64,000 nt of DNA, taken from NCBI GenBank assembly GCA_017311315.1, contig CM029660.1, positions 9,307,129-9,371,128 on the forward strand. Direction: 5' to 3'. The stretch comes from Dendrocalamus latiflorus (Eukaryota; Streptophyta; Magnoliopsida; Poales; Poaceae). The notes below the pieces were generated by a model. It searched no databases, was not told the origin of the DNA, and was given only the letters and a program-made list of their open reading frames with translations. Both the position numbers and the translations under genes were made by a program. This document shows positions 10,384 to 21,206 of the stretch, piece after piece (the first letter of the stretch is position 1; each line of letters starts with the position of its first letter).

Positions 10384-13300
10384 CAGGGGTGAAGCCCAAT
10401 GGGCCAAGGGGGGTTCCTTGGCACCAGGGTAAAAAAAAGAAATAGTTATTACTATCCCATATTAACCATATGTGCACCACCCTCTGCCCAAAATTGTGCA
10501 CCCCCTAGTGGCCCAGCCCAACAAATCAACAATCAAGCTCCAACCTGCGCACTGCCGATTCATCTGCCCCTGCCGACTGCCGATTCATCTTTTTCAGTTT
10601 TTCCATCTACTGACTGCCGTCTGCCGATTCATCTGCCGGCCGCCGACGCCCAACTGCATCTTCACGGCCACGGGCTCACGGCATCTTCAGTCTTCACGGA
10701 ATCACCTCACGGTGCCGCACTCAGGTCTCAAGGTCACATTCAGATTTCAGGATTCATGTGTCACGGGCTCACGTCATCTTTTTTCATTCCCATGTTTTGA
10801 ATACCCGATGCTTCTGCCTTCCAGGATTTTCTTCATGTCGGCGGTCGGCATCTTCAGTCACGGACTCACGGTGCGAACTCCGAACTGCGGAACTGCCGAC
10901 TGCGGTCTACGAACAGGAACCGAGTTACAGAGTTTTGACTTTTGATTCTAAAAGCTAGGTGATTCATTCAACTTTCTTTACCTCTCTAATTCTTTAACAA
11001 ACTAGTTTGATCTATTATAAGAAAGCACTTGTATTGCACATTTGCACAAATATATTCTGAATTTGGAGTAAAATTATATGCATCTATTATCAATTTTCTT
11101 ACTATTATGCAATGCACCTACTGTAGAACCATATATTTCTTATCTTTTTATAATTTTATTTTTGTAATTTTTTTAATAATAGGTGGAGCACTAATCTTAG
11201 TAATGGAGAAATTTCTGAAAAGAAAAGCACCAGATAGCACCAACAATGCAAGAAGTTCATGTCCAGATTTACATGAGATCAATTGGAATGAGGAGATTGA
11301 ATATGATCCAGGGTTAAGGAAACCAATTGATGCTTACCATCCTAATTTGAGAGATAGGGTAAGAAGAAAGTACCTAGAGAATGGGCCTTGCCAACCTCGC
11401 ACATTTTCTTTTCCAGTTACAAAGATATCTGATCGAGATAGAAAATTTAATCCTAATTGGTTTGATGAGTTTGGTGGTTGGCTTGAGTATAGTAAGGAAA
11501 AAGATAGAGCATATTGCTTTTTTTTGTTTCTTATTTAGAGACCCTAATAAGAAAGAGGATGGGTATAAAGCATTTGTTACAGATGGTTGGAATGGTTGGC
11601 ATAGAAAAAACAGGCTGAAAGATCATGTTGGTGGAGTTGGTAGCTTGCACAATCAAGCAATGAAAAATTGTGACGCTTTGTTACAAAGAGCTCAACATAT
11701 TGATGTTGTTATGCAAATTCAAAGTGAAGCTGCTAAAAATGCTTATTTTACTCGGCTACATGGCTCAGTTAGTGTTGCTAGATGTTTATTGAAGCAAGGA
11801 TTGCCCTTCCGAGGCCATGATGAGTCCAAGGATTCTTATAACAAAGGGAATTTTTTGGAGTTTCGTGATTTCCTAGCAGAGCATGATCCTGCATTAAAAA
11901 AGGTGGTAGGTAATGATGCTGCAGGTAACAGTCTTATGACATCTTCTGATATTCAGAAGGATATTGTTGAATGTTTTGCAAAAGAAATATTACATTCTAT
12001 TCTGGAAGAACTTGGGCATGATGTATTTTGCTTGCTGGTTGATGAATCTAGAGATGTATCTTGCAAAGAGCAAATGGCAGTGGTGTTGAGATATGTTGAT
12101 AAGCGTGGAATTGTCAAGGAAAGATTCGTTGGACTTGTTCATGTAAAGGAAACAACTTCTTCCGATCTCAAGTCTTCAATTGATTCACTGTTTGCAGGAT
12201 TCAAGTTAAGTTTGAAGCAAGTAAGAGGCCAATGATATGATGGTGCTAGCAATATGCGAGGTGAGTTCAATGGGTTGCAATCATTGATAATGAGAGAAAG
12301 TACTTCAGCTTATTATGTTCATTGTTTTGCTCATCAACTTCAGTTAGTTGTTGTGGCTATTGTGAGAAAGCATAAAGGCATTAGTAATTTCTTTGGTATG
12401 GTTTCTACTTTGTTGAATGTTGTGGGTGGATCATCTAAGAGAAGAGACATGATTAGAGACATTAATCATGAACAAGTGAGTAAGGCATTAGGTTGTGGGA
12501 TGCTTCAAACAGGCACGGGATTAAATCAAGAGCAATGTCTCCAGAGACCGGGAGATACTCGTTGGAGTTCTCATTATAAAACTCTCAAAAGTTTGCTTGA
12601 CATGTTTCCAACAATAGTTAAAGTGTTAGAATTTGTGGAAGAAGATGACAGAGATAGAGCAAATAGAGATCAAGCATCTGGTCTTTTAGTATACTTTCAA
12701 TCATTTGATTTTGTCTTCTATTTGCATCTCATGTCAACTATATTAGTTATCACCAACACCTTGTCATTAGCATTGCAACGGAAGGATCAAGACATTGTGA
12801 ATGCTATTCAATGTGTCAAATCAACTAGATTGCATTTGGGTGATCTTAGAAGAGATGGCTGGGAAAAGTTACTTGGTGATGTGTATGATTTTTGTGATAA
12901 ATATGATATTATCAAATTGGAAATGGAAGAATCATACAACAATCCAAAGAAACTAAGACAAAAGACGGGAATTACAAACAAACATCATTATGAAGTGGAT
13001 TGTTTTAATGATGTTATCGACTGGCTACTTCAAGAGCTTGATAGCCGCTTCAATGAGACAACATCTGAATTGCTTGTTTGCTCAGCTGCTTTCAATCCAA
13101 AAGAACGATTTCATGATTTTAAAGTGGATAGCTTGATGAGACTGGCAAAACTTTATCCTGATGATTTTAGTTCTAGTGAATTGGCTGATCTTCGACATCA
13201 TCTTTGCCTCTATATTGCTGATGTGAGAGAAGATGATAGATTCTCTAATGTAGAAAGTATTGGTGAGCTTTCTCAAAAAATGGTGGAGACAAGGAAGCAT

Positions 13301-13884
13301 CTTTGCTATCATTCAGTTTATCGGCTTTTGAAGCTAGTACTAGTTTTGCCTGTTGCCACTGCTACGGTTGAGAGGTGCTTTTCAGCTATGAAGATTGTGA
13401 AAACATATTTACGTAATCGTATTGGTGATGACTACATGAGTCATAGCCTTATTTGTTATGTCGAGAAAGAAGAAATGAAGAAAGTCACAAATAAGGCTGT
13501 GGTTGATCGTTTTATGAATATGAGAGGACGCAAATATGCAATATGAAAAGGTATATTGCCTATTTTCACATGATTTTTTTAATAATTTTTCGGCTGAAAA
13601 TTAACATGTTTTTATTCTCCTTTGTTGTAGGCCATTAAGGATATTGAGTTCAGATAATATATTTGCCTATATTAATGGATTTATTTATTTTGGTACGTAC
13701 TTTTTGCTGCTAATGCTTTATCATCGACTCGCTGTTCATTGTCAATCACTTTGTTATATTATATATGTTAAAAACTGACGGTACAACATATTTTCTATAT
13801 ATTGTCCATCGAAATTTTTGTGTACTGTGCTATATGTGTGGTGAAGTGTGCACCCCCCTTGGTTTCTCTCTAGCTTCGCCCCTG
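10384..13884 (+). mobile_element. Complete hAT DNA transposon, 3.5 kb
   Basis: Termini are CAGGGGTGAAGC at 10384 and the inverted GCTTCGCCCCTG at 13884, one mismatch in 12 bp. The 8-bp duplication TGTATTGA lies exactly at 10376-10383 and 13885-13892, the hAT target-site size. A transposase gene occupies 11203-13546. A leader of about 800 bp holds several CTGCCGATTCATCTGCC-like repeats (10545-10650). The perfect TSD and near-perfect ends point to a fairly recent insertion, although the transposase is already broken. Confidence 0.95.
11203..13546 (+). pseudogene. hAT transposase (DUF4371 / hAT dimerisation family), broken
   Basis: The reading frame starts at ATG 11203 and would give about 780 aa. 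An N-terminal TTF-type zinc-finger-like region (to about 11560) is followed by the DUF4371 / RNase H-like catalytic region and a C-terminal hAT dimerisation domain (around LPVATATVERCFSAMK, near 13345-13400), as in the plant zinc finger MYM-type-1-like hAT group. Two lesions are visible. The frame shifts in a T8 run at 11518-11525, and a TGA at 12233-12235 replaces the first Gly-like codon of a YDGASNM motif. All other sequence is open, so the enzyme was lost recently. It would cut and rejoin hAT ends in the nucleus if intact. Confidence 0.92.
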
Positions 13885-13892
13885 TGTATTGA

Positions 13893-14443
13893 TCTGATTA
13901 AAGTAGTTGTATCTCCTGCAAGATACAACTTCCTTCTCTTTCCAATCCTACGTGGCATGAGGAATCAAACACAGTCAGCTCCGGCGTCCGCAGTCCGCTT
14001 TCAGCATGAGGAATCCAACGTGGCATGAGGAATCAAACACAAGATTAATTGGTTGGTGGCTTCATTGAAAAAAAAATGCGCTGGACAAGTTGTGAAATAA
14101 TTTAGCAGTCCATCAGTATCCGAAGAAGTACACATGCTGTGGGCAGACATTTGCCAGAGTGACATCCACATGGACATCTCAGCCTTCCAGGAAACAGTTG
14201 CTCTCTTCCCTCGTCGATTCTAATTCTAATTGCTCCTTTATTAGGAAACGGTTGATTAGTCCAACCAGTTTGGCATTCCAGTTCATCTGAGAGCAGGCAA
14301 GTTTTCTGATGGGTTTTGCATGTGCGAAGAAAAAGGCATCTCTAGCCCGTCTGTACCTTTCAGACGCGCCTACGGTTTCAAAAAAGCGAGTGTGGGTGTG
14401 GAGTGTCCGTGGTTCCCATTAGTTTCCCGAATCGCATGTTGGC
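13893..14443. repeat. Non-coding flank with part of the right duplication arm
   Basis: No gene is seen. A 23-bp word around CGTGGCATGAGGAATC occurs at about 13951 and 14019. About 14128-14290 is the diverged copy of 1-140. The stretch ends at the 9-bp direct repeat CATGTTGGC that precedes the next MITE. Confidence 0.55.
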
Positions 14444-14918
14444 AGGGTGGAAACGGATCGGATACGATCGAATAGTTTGAAATACGAATACGGATCTATA
14501 TTTTTAAAACAAATATAAATATGGATTCGAATATTCTCAAATACGGATACGAATATTCTCGAATACGAATACAAATATTTTCGAATACGGATTTTCTTGG
14601 ATACGAATATCGGATAAAACGGATTTCTAGCGGTTTTGCCAATTTTTCACCAATTATCGGTTTTAAACCGCCTAAATTCAAATTTTGAAACACAAAATTT
14701 GTACGAATTTTTCATGGGTTTTAGAAATGAATCGAATAGTCTCGAATACGAATACGGATACGAATATTCTCGAATACGAATATTCTCAAATATGGATACG
14801 AATATTCTCGAATACGAATACGAACATTTTCGAATACGGATTTTGCTTACCATATTCGCGTTTTCTCGAATACGAATATCGGATAAAACGAATTATCCGT
14901 TACCGTTTTCCACCCCTA
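14444..14918. mobile_element. Non-autonomous hAT-like MITE, 475 bp
   Basis: Ends are AGGGTGGAAACGG at 14444 and the inverted CCGTTTTCCACCCCTA at 14918. CATGTTGGC is present at 14435-14443 and 14919-14927, an 8-9 bp target duplication typical of hAT elements. The interior consists of repeated GAATACGAATA, GGATACGAATATTCTCGAA-like words on both strands and has no coding capacity. Confidence 0.85.
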
Positions 14919-14958
14919 CATGTTGGCAAGGGCTCTATAGGTTCAAACGAAGAATGTA

Positions 14959-15217
14959 CTCCCTCCGCCTGAGCTCATAAAACTTATTTTTAATCGACAT
15001 TGTTCATAAATATAGGACGTATGCCATATACAAATACAAAATAATTATATTGTTCCATGTATATTCCTAATAAATATTTGTTTAGTTTGTATCCTTATAT
15101 ATGTATGCATTGAATATAGTACTTAGAGATAACAATTAACGATATTGTACTCATTTCCAATACCTTCTTATTCTATATGCAAGACAAAATGTGCCATATA
15201 TCTTTGGGTAGATGGAG
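14959..15217. mobile_element. Stowaway-like MITE, 259 bp
   Basis: The element starts CTCCCTCCGCC after TA (14957-14958) and ends with a degenerate inverted copy (GGGTAGATGGAG) before TA (15218-15219). TA target sites and this terminus are typical of Stowaway/Tc1-mariner MITEs in grasses. The second terminus has several mismatches. Confidence 0.6.
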
Positions 15218-15408
15218 TAATTCACAAGGGCAATGATTACATTGATAACCACGATATGGGTGTGGGGAACAAGGAGGTAACAATTAACGATATATGTATT
15301 AAGGAGTACTAATTTCTCAACTCTTCTCTAAATATAAGTTATTCTATAATTTCAAGGTACATTTACATAGTTTCTCCCTGTTATGCCCTCATTGAATGAA
15401 TGTATATG

Positions 15409-15652
15409 TTCCTATAAATAAATGAGGTCCATCTCTCAGCCTCTCTCTCTCCTTCTCAACACATTTAAGAGTGGAATCATTAAAATATAGGAATAAATGA
15501 AATGGCACCAAGGTCATTTCTATCACTCCTTTCCTATAAATAAATGAGGTCCATCTCTCAACCTCTCTCTCTCCCCTTCTCAACATATTTAAGAGTGGAA
15601 TCATTAAAATATAGGAATAAATGAAATGACACCAAGGTCATTTCTCTCACTC
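15409..15652. repeat. 122-bp tandem duplication
   Basis: Two adjacent copies begin TTCCTATAAATAAATGAGG at 15409 and 15531 and differ at only a few positions, including CTC-run length. There is no coding content. It is a recent local duplication in otherwise anonymous AT-rich DNA. Confidence 0.9.
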
Positions 15653-15989
15653 CTTAATTTGTATGCCCAAAGTTTAAAAGGCTCATATTTCGAATAACAA
15701 GATAAGGATTTGATGACATGATGATGCCCCTAAAATGGATTAAAAGAAGTGGTTAGAAACAACCCAAACACAATTCTTACACTCTCCTTTTTTTTAACAA
15801 AAAGATACTCAATCATTATTAAATAGTTGTCACTTTTGACTAAATTATACTGGAGTAATAATATCTTTACTCTTATAAATATTTTGGTTATTGTGATGGT
15901 GGTCGGTTTACTACCTCCACCTAAATAGAGATCTTCTGTGGAGAATAGAATCATCTGCGTGTGTATGTATGTAGCTTATGTTATAATTA
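15653..15989. other. Anonymous AT-rich DNA
   Basis: I see no gene, inverted repeat or recognisable transposon end here. Confidence 0.4.
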
Positions 15990-17270
15990 TTTAGGGAGCA
16001 ACCAAACAATGTTATACCATTTGGAAAAACTTCAAACAGTATAATAAAGTTTCATGGAGTTTTAACATACTGCAACAAGTTTCATGTAAGTTTTAGTGAT
16101 GTAACAAGTTTTATGGAAATTTCAAGTTTAATAGGTAGAAGTTTCAAGAAGGTTTAGCAAAATTTTCAAATAAATTTCAACAACTTTCATAAATTTCAAC
16201 AATATTCAAAAAGTTTTCCAAGAAGTCCCAAAACTTCAAGAAAAGTCCCACCTTGTTTCATCAAGTTTCACTAGGTTTTAGAGAGTTTCAAATAGGTTTC
16301 GGAGAGTTTAGTGTATTATTCGAGTGTTTCAACGTGTTTCAGTGAGTTTCAAATATGAAACTTGATTGAAAAATAAGTTTTAGAATAGCTTAAAAAATAT
16401 TCAAAAATAAACTTCAAAGTTTCAGAGAGTCGACAAAAAATCCAAGCAAATTTCATAATTTTTGGCAAGTTCTAAATTGAAACTGCAAGATTCAAGTAGA
16501 TTTCAAACACAAAAGTCACAAAAAAATCATGTTTTCATTGTAATTTCAAAAAAGCATCTTCATTAGAGCACACTGGAGGTAAGGAGACAGTGAATTTTGA
16601 GAACGTCGCAAGCCGCCGTGCTCACCTTCGGCCACTTGACTCCCATCTCCACTCTTACTTGTGGCAGCTGTATGGCCCACTACTGCTCACCGTGGTGCTC
16701 GGACGAGCCCACAACCTCACTCGTTTGTGGAAGCCGAGCGAACCCACCATCACGCATCGCTCACCACAGCGCGGGTGAGCTTGTGGCCACTCGTTGCTCT
16801 CTAAAATGCAAGTTTCATGAGGTTTTATATTCTAAAATGCAAGTTTTATGTGAGTTTCATGAGGTTCCAAGTTACAAAACGCAAAGTTTCAAGTAGTTTC
16901 ATATTCCAAATTGCAAGTTTCATAAGGTTTCATGTTCGAAAATGCAAGTTTTGTAAGAGTTTCACAAGGTTGTATGTTTCAAAATACAAAGTTTCAGGTG
17001 GTTTTATGTTCGAAATTGTAAGTTTCATGAAGTTTTATATTCGAAAATATAACTTCATGTGAGTTTCATGAGGTTTCATATTCTAAAACGTAGAAGTTTC
17101 AACATGTTTTTATGAGTTTCAAGTTTCAACATGTTTTTTGTGAGTTTCAGGACGAAAGCAAAGGAATATGCTATTTCAATGTAAAATAAAAAATTAGAAT
17201 AAAATTACAAGAGACAGTGCAAAAATTCCACAAATTTCAAGAAAAATCCAAAGCTTCAAAGTGTTGCAAC
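15990..17270. repeat. GTTTCA-word degenerate repeat region
   Basis: Over about 1.2 kb the words AAGTTTCA, GAGTTTCA, GGTTTCATG and ATGCAAGTTTCATGAGG recur every 15-30 bp, mostly on the plus strand. A unique-looking GC-richer block at about 16575-16800 interrupts them. At 16803-17060 the repeats become more regular, with a 50-60 bp higher-order unit. No protein is recognisable. It may be the interior of a non-autonomous transposon with TTAGGGA near 15989 and an inverted TCCCTAA near 17815, but those ends are not convincing. Confidence 0.6.
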
Positions 17271-17849
17271 AGATTAGGTCTAGGAAATAGCAGCGTCACC
17301 TGAAGTAGGCTTGGGATTCGTGGTGGTGCGTGTCGATCCGGTAGCACAGGAGAGCATTCCAACTCATGTTGGCTTGTTGTGCCATCAAACCATTGCGTCA
17401 TCGACCCCATGCTATTGCAACCTACCCCGACCATGCCTACAACCACCATTTCTCCCAAATGTTGCCATCTACTGTTGTTGTGTTGCCTTAGCTGATCTCA
17501 TAGTCGTCGCACTTCCGCGCCTACCAATAGCTTCCCTTGTCGCATCCACTCCCTTCCACATTGCTTAGCGCGCCCATGCCAGTCAACCTCGCAGCCTCGT
17601 GGTAGGGCTCATGAGTAGATTGGGAGTTTGGGATGGAAGAGAATAGGGAGGCAGAGAGAGAGGGAGTTTGCCGGAAGGAAAATGAGTGAAAAGGGGATGA
17701 CTTAAAGGGTGGATAAGCCGATAAGGATTGAAAGGTGGATAGCGATCGGGAGGCTACCTTTTTTTTAACGGAGTTAAGCTATCCCGTTAATTCAACAAGG
17801 AACAATATACCATTCCCTAAGATTTCTCAACTCTTTATGGCATGAACAG
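17271..17849. other. Possible scrap of host sequence, no gene assigned
   Basis: Moderately GC-rich sequence without introns or domains that I recognise. The small open frames on both strands show no family signature. Confidence 0.35.
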
Positions 17850-18110
17850 ATGTGAATTTCATATGGATTCTTGATTTAATGATAGTTATTTGCGCATAAT
17901 GAATATGTCGGCTGGTACTATGGTGGGTAATTCATAGTTATTTGTGTGCAGTGAATTTCATACGGTTAATTTAGTACATGGATTTAGAGCCACCTGAGTA
18001 CTTAATTATAAAGGAACCTCACGTAATTAAAATTTATGGTTTATTTATTCGAGATACGTTAACACAGTAGGCACTCGGATAGTTTTAGATAAGACATGAA
18101 CAAATCATAA
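17850..18110. repeat. Right arm of the duplication of 320-560
   Basis: The order of matching blocks (ATAGTTATTTG.GCAT.ATGAATA; GGTACTAT; GGTAATT.ATA; TACTTAATTATAAA; CACGTAATTA; GGTTTATTTATTCGAGAT) follows that of 330-560. Divergence is high. Together with 14128-14290 it completes the second copy, opened by about 3.5 kb of inserted repeats. Confidence 0.6.
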
Positions 18111-18592
18111 GGTAGGTGCTAGCTCATCAGTTACCCTCTCTGGAGCTTGGAGTTTTCAGCTCAACAGACAGTTCAACAGCAAATAACATGTTTCTAAAGC
18201 TAATGTCGATCTGTCATAAATAGATATTATTTTAGACATTAGCAAAATTCTCAAACACACAAATTTGACTATCAATTTATATAAAATATATTCATAAAAC
18301 CTATTAAAATTATAATATTATAAAAGTGCTTTTCGAGACAAATATATAAGTGTGATTTTCATGTATCAGAATCTAATTATTTAAAGAGATATCGGTGCTG
18401 CATATATCCCAAAACCATATTTATTTGTGACAGGATGGAGTACATGTTTATTTAGTTATGATTGATGTGAAGGGATTACACTCGTACATAGTAAAAAGCT
18501 CCTGCGCAATACGATAAAACATTTTTATTTGCTTCACACATATAGGAAACTTCCTACACAACGGATCGCGAAGAAACCATCCAGCTCGTCCC
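18111..18592. other. Anonymous AT-rich DNA
   Basis: There is no gene, clear repeat or transposon end. Short matches to grass MITE interiors are possible but not conclusive. Confidence 0.35.
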
Positions 18593-18790
18593 ATGCTTTC
18601 TCAGATCAAACGAATCGGAGAAATGGCAGGCGCTTCCTATCCATCCAGTGGTTATCAACAGCCTGCACAGTTCGGGCAACAGTCTGGAGGGTGGGTTGAC
18701 GGGCAGTTACCCTGGAAGGGAGCTGCCATGATGGAGAAGAACAACAAGAGTCAGGTGGTAATTCCAGTACGCTACCAATGGATCAATTAA
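18593..18790 (+). CDS. Short hypothetical open frame, doubtful
   Basis: The ATG at 18593 opens 65 codons rich in Gln, Gly, Ser and Pro in the middle (SSGYQQPAQFGQQSGGW). After codon 54 the sequence AGTCAG|GTGGTA could be a splice donor, so this may be a first exon or a captured exon. I do not recognise the product, and no continuing exon was identified. A minus-strand frame with a hydrophobic Leu/Ile-rich stretch lies 110 bp downstream (18899-19174) and is equally anonymous. Confidence 0.22.
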   Translation: MLSQIKRIGEMAGASYPSSGYQQPAQFGQQSGGWVDGQLPWKGAAMMEKNNKSQVVIPVRYQWIN

Positions 18791-19184
18791 TTAATGTATT
18801 ATTAACAGTAGATTCCTATAAGGAAAATTAAACCACATGTGTTGCGATTGGGTTTAGAAATTAGAGCCGTATATAGGCAACGGAAAACTTCTGTTTATTT
18901 AGAAACAGGATTGCTTACAATTGGTGGCGCATCTTCCAAGATCCCTTCCGAGGATGCCACTGACAAAAACCAGTAAAATGAGGAGGATGAGAAGCAACTG
19001 AGCCTGGGTCGGAAGATGGCCAGAGTACGTCTTCGGCATTGTTCCTGACGACCGGTGTGCACCGTGCCTAGTAATTAGCACCGAAAGGGAACAATTGGCG
19101 TAATGGATGCTGGCTGGGCGCTCAAATTGCAGTGCGAGCTCAAGCACATTTAAAAGCCTCCATTCAGAACCCAACTTTGACTGA

Positions 19185-19410
19185 AACTCTGAAAGTAGGT
19201 GGAACCGTGGACGAAACTAGGAACCGCGGAAGTTCTGCTCCTAACCGACCGATATTACCTTCCAGAACATCGCTTTAAAGAATACTTAAGAGTTTAGCTT
19301 GAATGGCTCGCGTGACAGAAATGGCACCCACTTGTCGTTAGTTAACTCCAATGTACACTACGTTTCAAGCAAGGATACAAGTAGCTAGCAGCTTAGCTTT
19401 CTTCTATTGT
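19185..19410 (+). repeat. Upstream copy of the receptor-kinase promoter segment
   Basis: This stretch matches 20430-20530 plus 20907-21104 closely. Shared blocks include CTCTGAAAGTAGGTGGAA, CCGATATTACCTTCCAGAAC, CTTGAATGGCTCGCGTGACA and GTAGCTAGCAGCTTAGCTTT. It ends just before the place where the downstream copy has its TATA box, so it lacks the core promoter. It looks like a duplication of the 5' region of the receptor kinase at 21207. Confidence 0.85.
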
Positions 19411-19549
19411 AGAACCGGATAAACAGCAGGGAGGATGAATAGTGTATAGAAATTTTTCCCTTAAATATTCACAATTCTTTTACTCCAATACCTACAAAGT
19501 TATGAAGATAAGGATGCGAAGTTTACTTGAAAAACAGAGGAATATAGAG

Positions 19550-20425
19550 CTCAGTCACGACCAAATCAGAGCGCTATGTGGTCGAGTTACGACCATTCAT
19601 CGAAAAAACAACGTGATCGGTTACGACTATCAGACGGAAGCCAACGTACATAGTCGGAGCTCAACTGACGGACGGATCTCACCATGTTCGGAGATCAACT
19701 ACAAGTTGGATCCCAACGTAGTCGGAAATCGCCTATCGAACAGAGACCATCGTGATCAGATATCGACTGCCAGTCAGATCCCAACGTAGTCGATATCCGA
19801 CGTGGTCGAAACCAACATGGTCGAATGCCAATGAGTAGTCTAAAACCTAGGTGGTCGAATCTAGTCGAAATGCGACTACCAGTCGGATCCCAATGTAGTC
19901 GATAATCGACGTGGTCGAAGGCCATTGAGTGGTCGAAAACCAATGTGATCGAATCTGGTCGAAATACGACTAGTGAGGTCAACAACTAGTGAGAGGTCAA
20001 AAACCCAACATGGTCACAAGACAACGAATGGTCTGAGATCAACGTGGTCGAAAATACGACCAGGGAGGTCAACAAACAGTGAGCAGTCAAAAACCCAATG
20101 TAGTCGAAAAGACGCGAAGCGGTTGGAAGACTGAGCGCGGTCGAAAAAGATTGAAACTTGACCGTGGTCGAACAACCAACATGATCAGAAGCCAACAAGT
20201 AATTTGCGGCTGATGAGGTCGAATCAGTTCGAAAATGAACCAGTGAAATTGATGATTAATGAACGGTCAAAAATCCCACATGGTTGAGAAGAAACGGAGC
20301 GATCAGAGCCCTGAACGCGGTCGAAAAGAGAAGTAATATGATCATAAATTTATCCGTGGTTGAAATCAACGTGGTCTTAAATTTGAACATGGTCGAAACT
20401 TCAGACAGAGAAAATAACAGTCTAT
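19550..20425. repeat. GTCGAA-word repeat block, copy 1
   Basis: Words such as GTGGTCGAA, CATGGTCGAA, CACGACCA and GTCGGATCCCAACGTAGTCG recur about every 20-30 bp, mostly on one strand, for some 0.9 kb. The block lies between the two copies of the receptor-kinase promoter segment. The same vocabulary fills 60890-61530 and 63180-63500. No coding sequence is visible; it resembles subterminal repeats of a large non-autonomous transposon, but I could not define termini. Confidence 0.6.
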
Positions 20426-20531
20426 TTTTTGACTCTGAAAGTAGGTGGAAGTGTGGAACCGTGGACGAAACTAGGAACCGCTTGGAACCGTGGACGAAAC
20501 TTGGAACCACGGAAGTTCTGCTTCTAACTAA

Positions 20532-20906
20532 GGCCCTGTTTGGATCAGTTTCAGATTCTTAAAAACCAGCTATTACTTCTAGTTTTTAAAAGCTGGTTTC
20601 TAAGCAAAAACTGATGGGGTGTTTGGATCCCCTAGTTTTTAAAAGTTGGTTTCATTTATGATTGGTGCTAATAGACTATTATACCCTTACATTTATTGCG
20701 CGTGGCCTTTAATGGAAGCGTATGCGCGTGGTCTTTAATGAGGGTAAATGGGTATTTGTGCAAAAAAAACTGGCAAAAGCTGGGTATCAACAGCTTCTTG
20801 GTTTTTAAAAATCTGGGTAGGTAGATTTTAAAAATTAGGTCTGTTTGAATCCCACTCAGTTTTCAAAAGTCAGATTCTTAAAATCTGGATGGATCCAAGC
20901 AGGCGC
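20532..20906. mobile_element. Tourist-like (PIF/Harbinger) MITE, 375 bp
   Basis: Ends are GGCCCTGTTTGGATC at 20532 and the inverted GGATCCAAGCAGGCGC at 20906, with TAA at 20529-20531 and 20907-20909. TAA target duplications and this terminus fit PIF/Harbinger MITEs. The upstream duplicate (19185-19410) lacks the insertion and so shows the empty site: GCTCCTAACCGACCGATATT. Confidence 0.82.
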
Positions 20907-21104
20907 TAACCGATATTACCTTCCAGAACATCGCTTTAAAGAATACTTTAAAGAGTTTAGCTTGAATGGCTCGCGTGACAGAGATGGCACCCACTTGTCG
21001 TTATTTATTCCAATGTACACAACTTTCCAAGCAAGGATGCAAGTTGCTAGCAGCTTACAGCTTTCCAAGCAAGGACGCAAGTAGCTAGCAGCTTAGCTTT
21101 CTTC

Positions 21105-21111
21105 TATAAAT
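21105..21111 (+). promoter_or_regulatory. TATA box of the receptor kinase
   Basis: TATAAAT lies 96 bp upstream of the first ATG (21207). This spacing would put transcription start near 21135-21145 and give a leader of about 60-70 nt. Confidence 0.6.
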
Positions 21112-21206
21112 GCAGTTCATGTCCACTGCTAGGAGAAATCACCAACACAATGCAGAAGCACATGTCATAAAGCGTGTGTGAGAGAAAATACACGTCTCCT
21201 GTGGCT

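Larger units (their letters stand above)
20426..21115 (+). promoter_or_regulatory. 5' flank of the receptor kinase (downstream duplicate copy)
   Basis: This is the second copy of the segment at 19185-19410, interrupted by a Tourist-like MITE at 20532-20906. It ends in an internal tandem duplication of about 38 bp (CCAAGCAAGGA.GCAAGT.GCTAGCAGCTTA at about 21026 and 21064). The TATA box follows immediately, so this copy probably carries the working proximal promoter. Confidence 0.6.

Noticed and set aside
15985..17820. Possible transposon with TTAGGGA / TCCCTAA ends around the GTTTCA region
   Set aside because: The shared end is only about 7 bp, and no target duplication was found.
18899..19174. 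Minus-strand frame with a hydrophobic segment
   Set aside because: No signature, splice context or homologue recognised; overlaps the start of duplicated promoter sequence.
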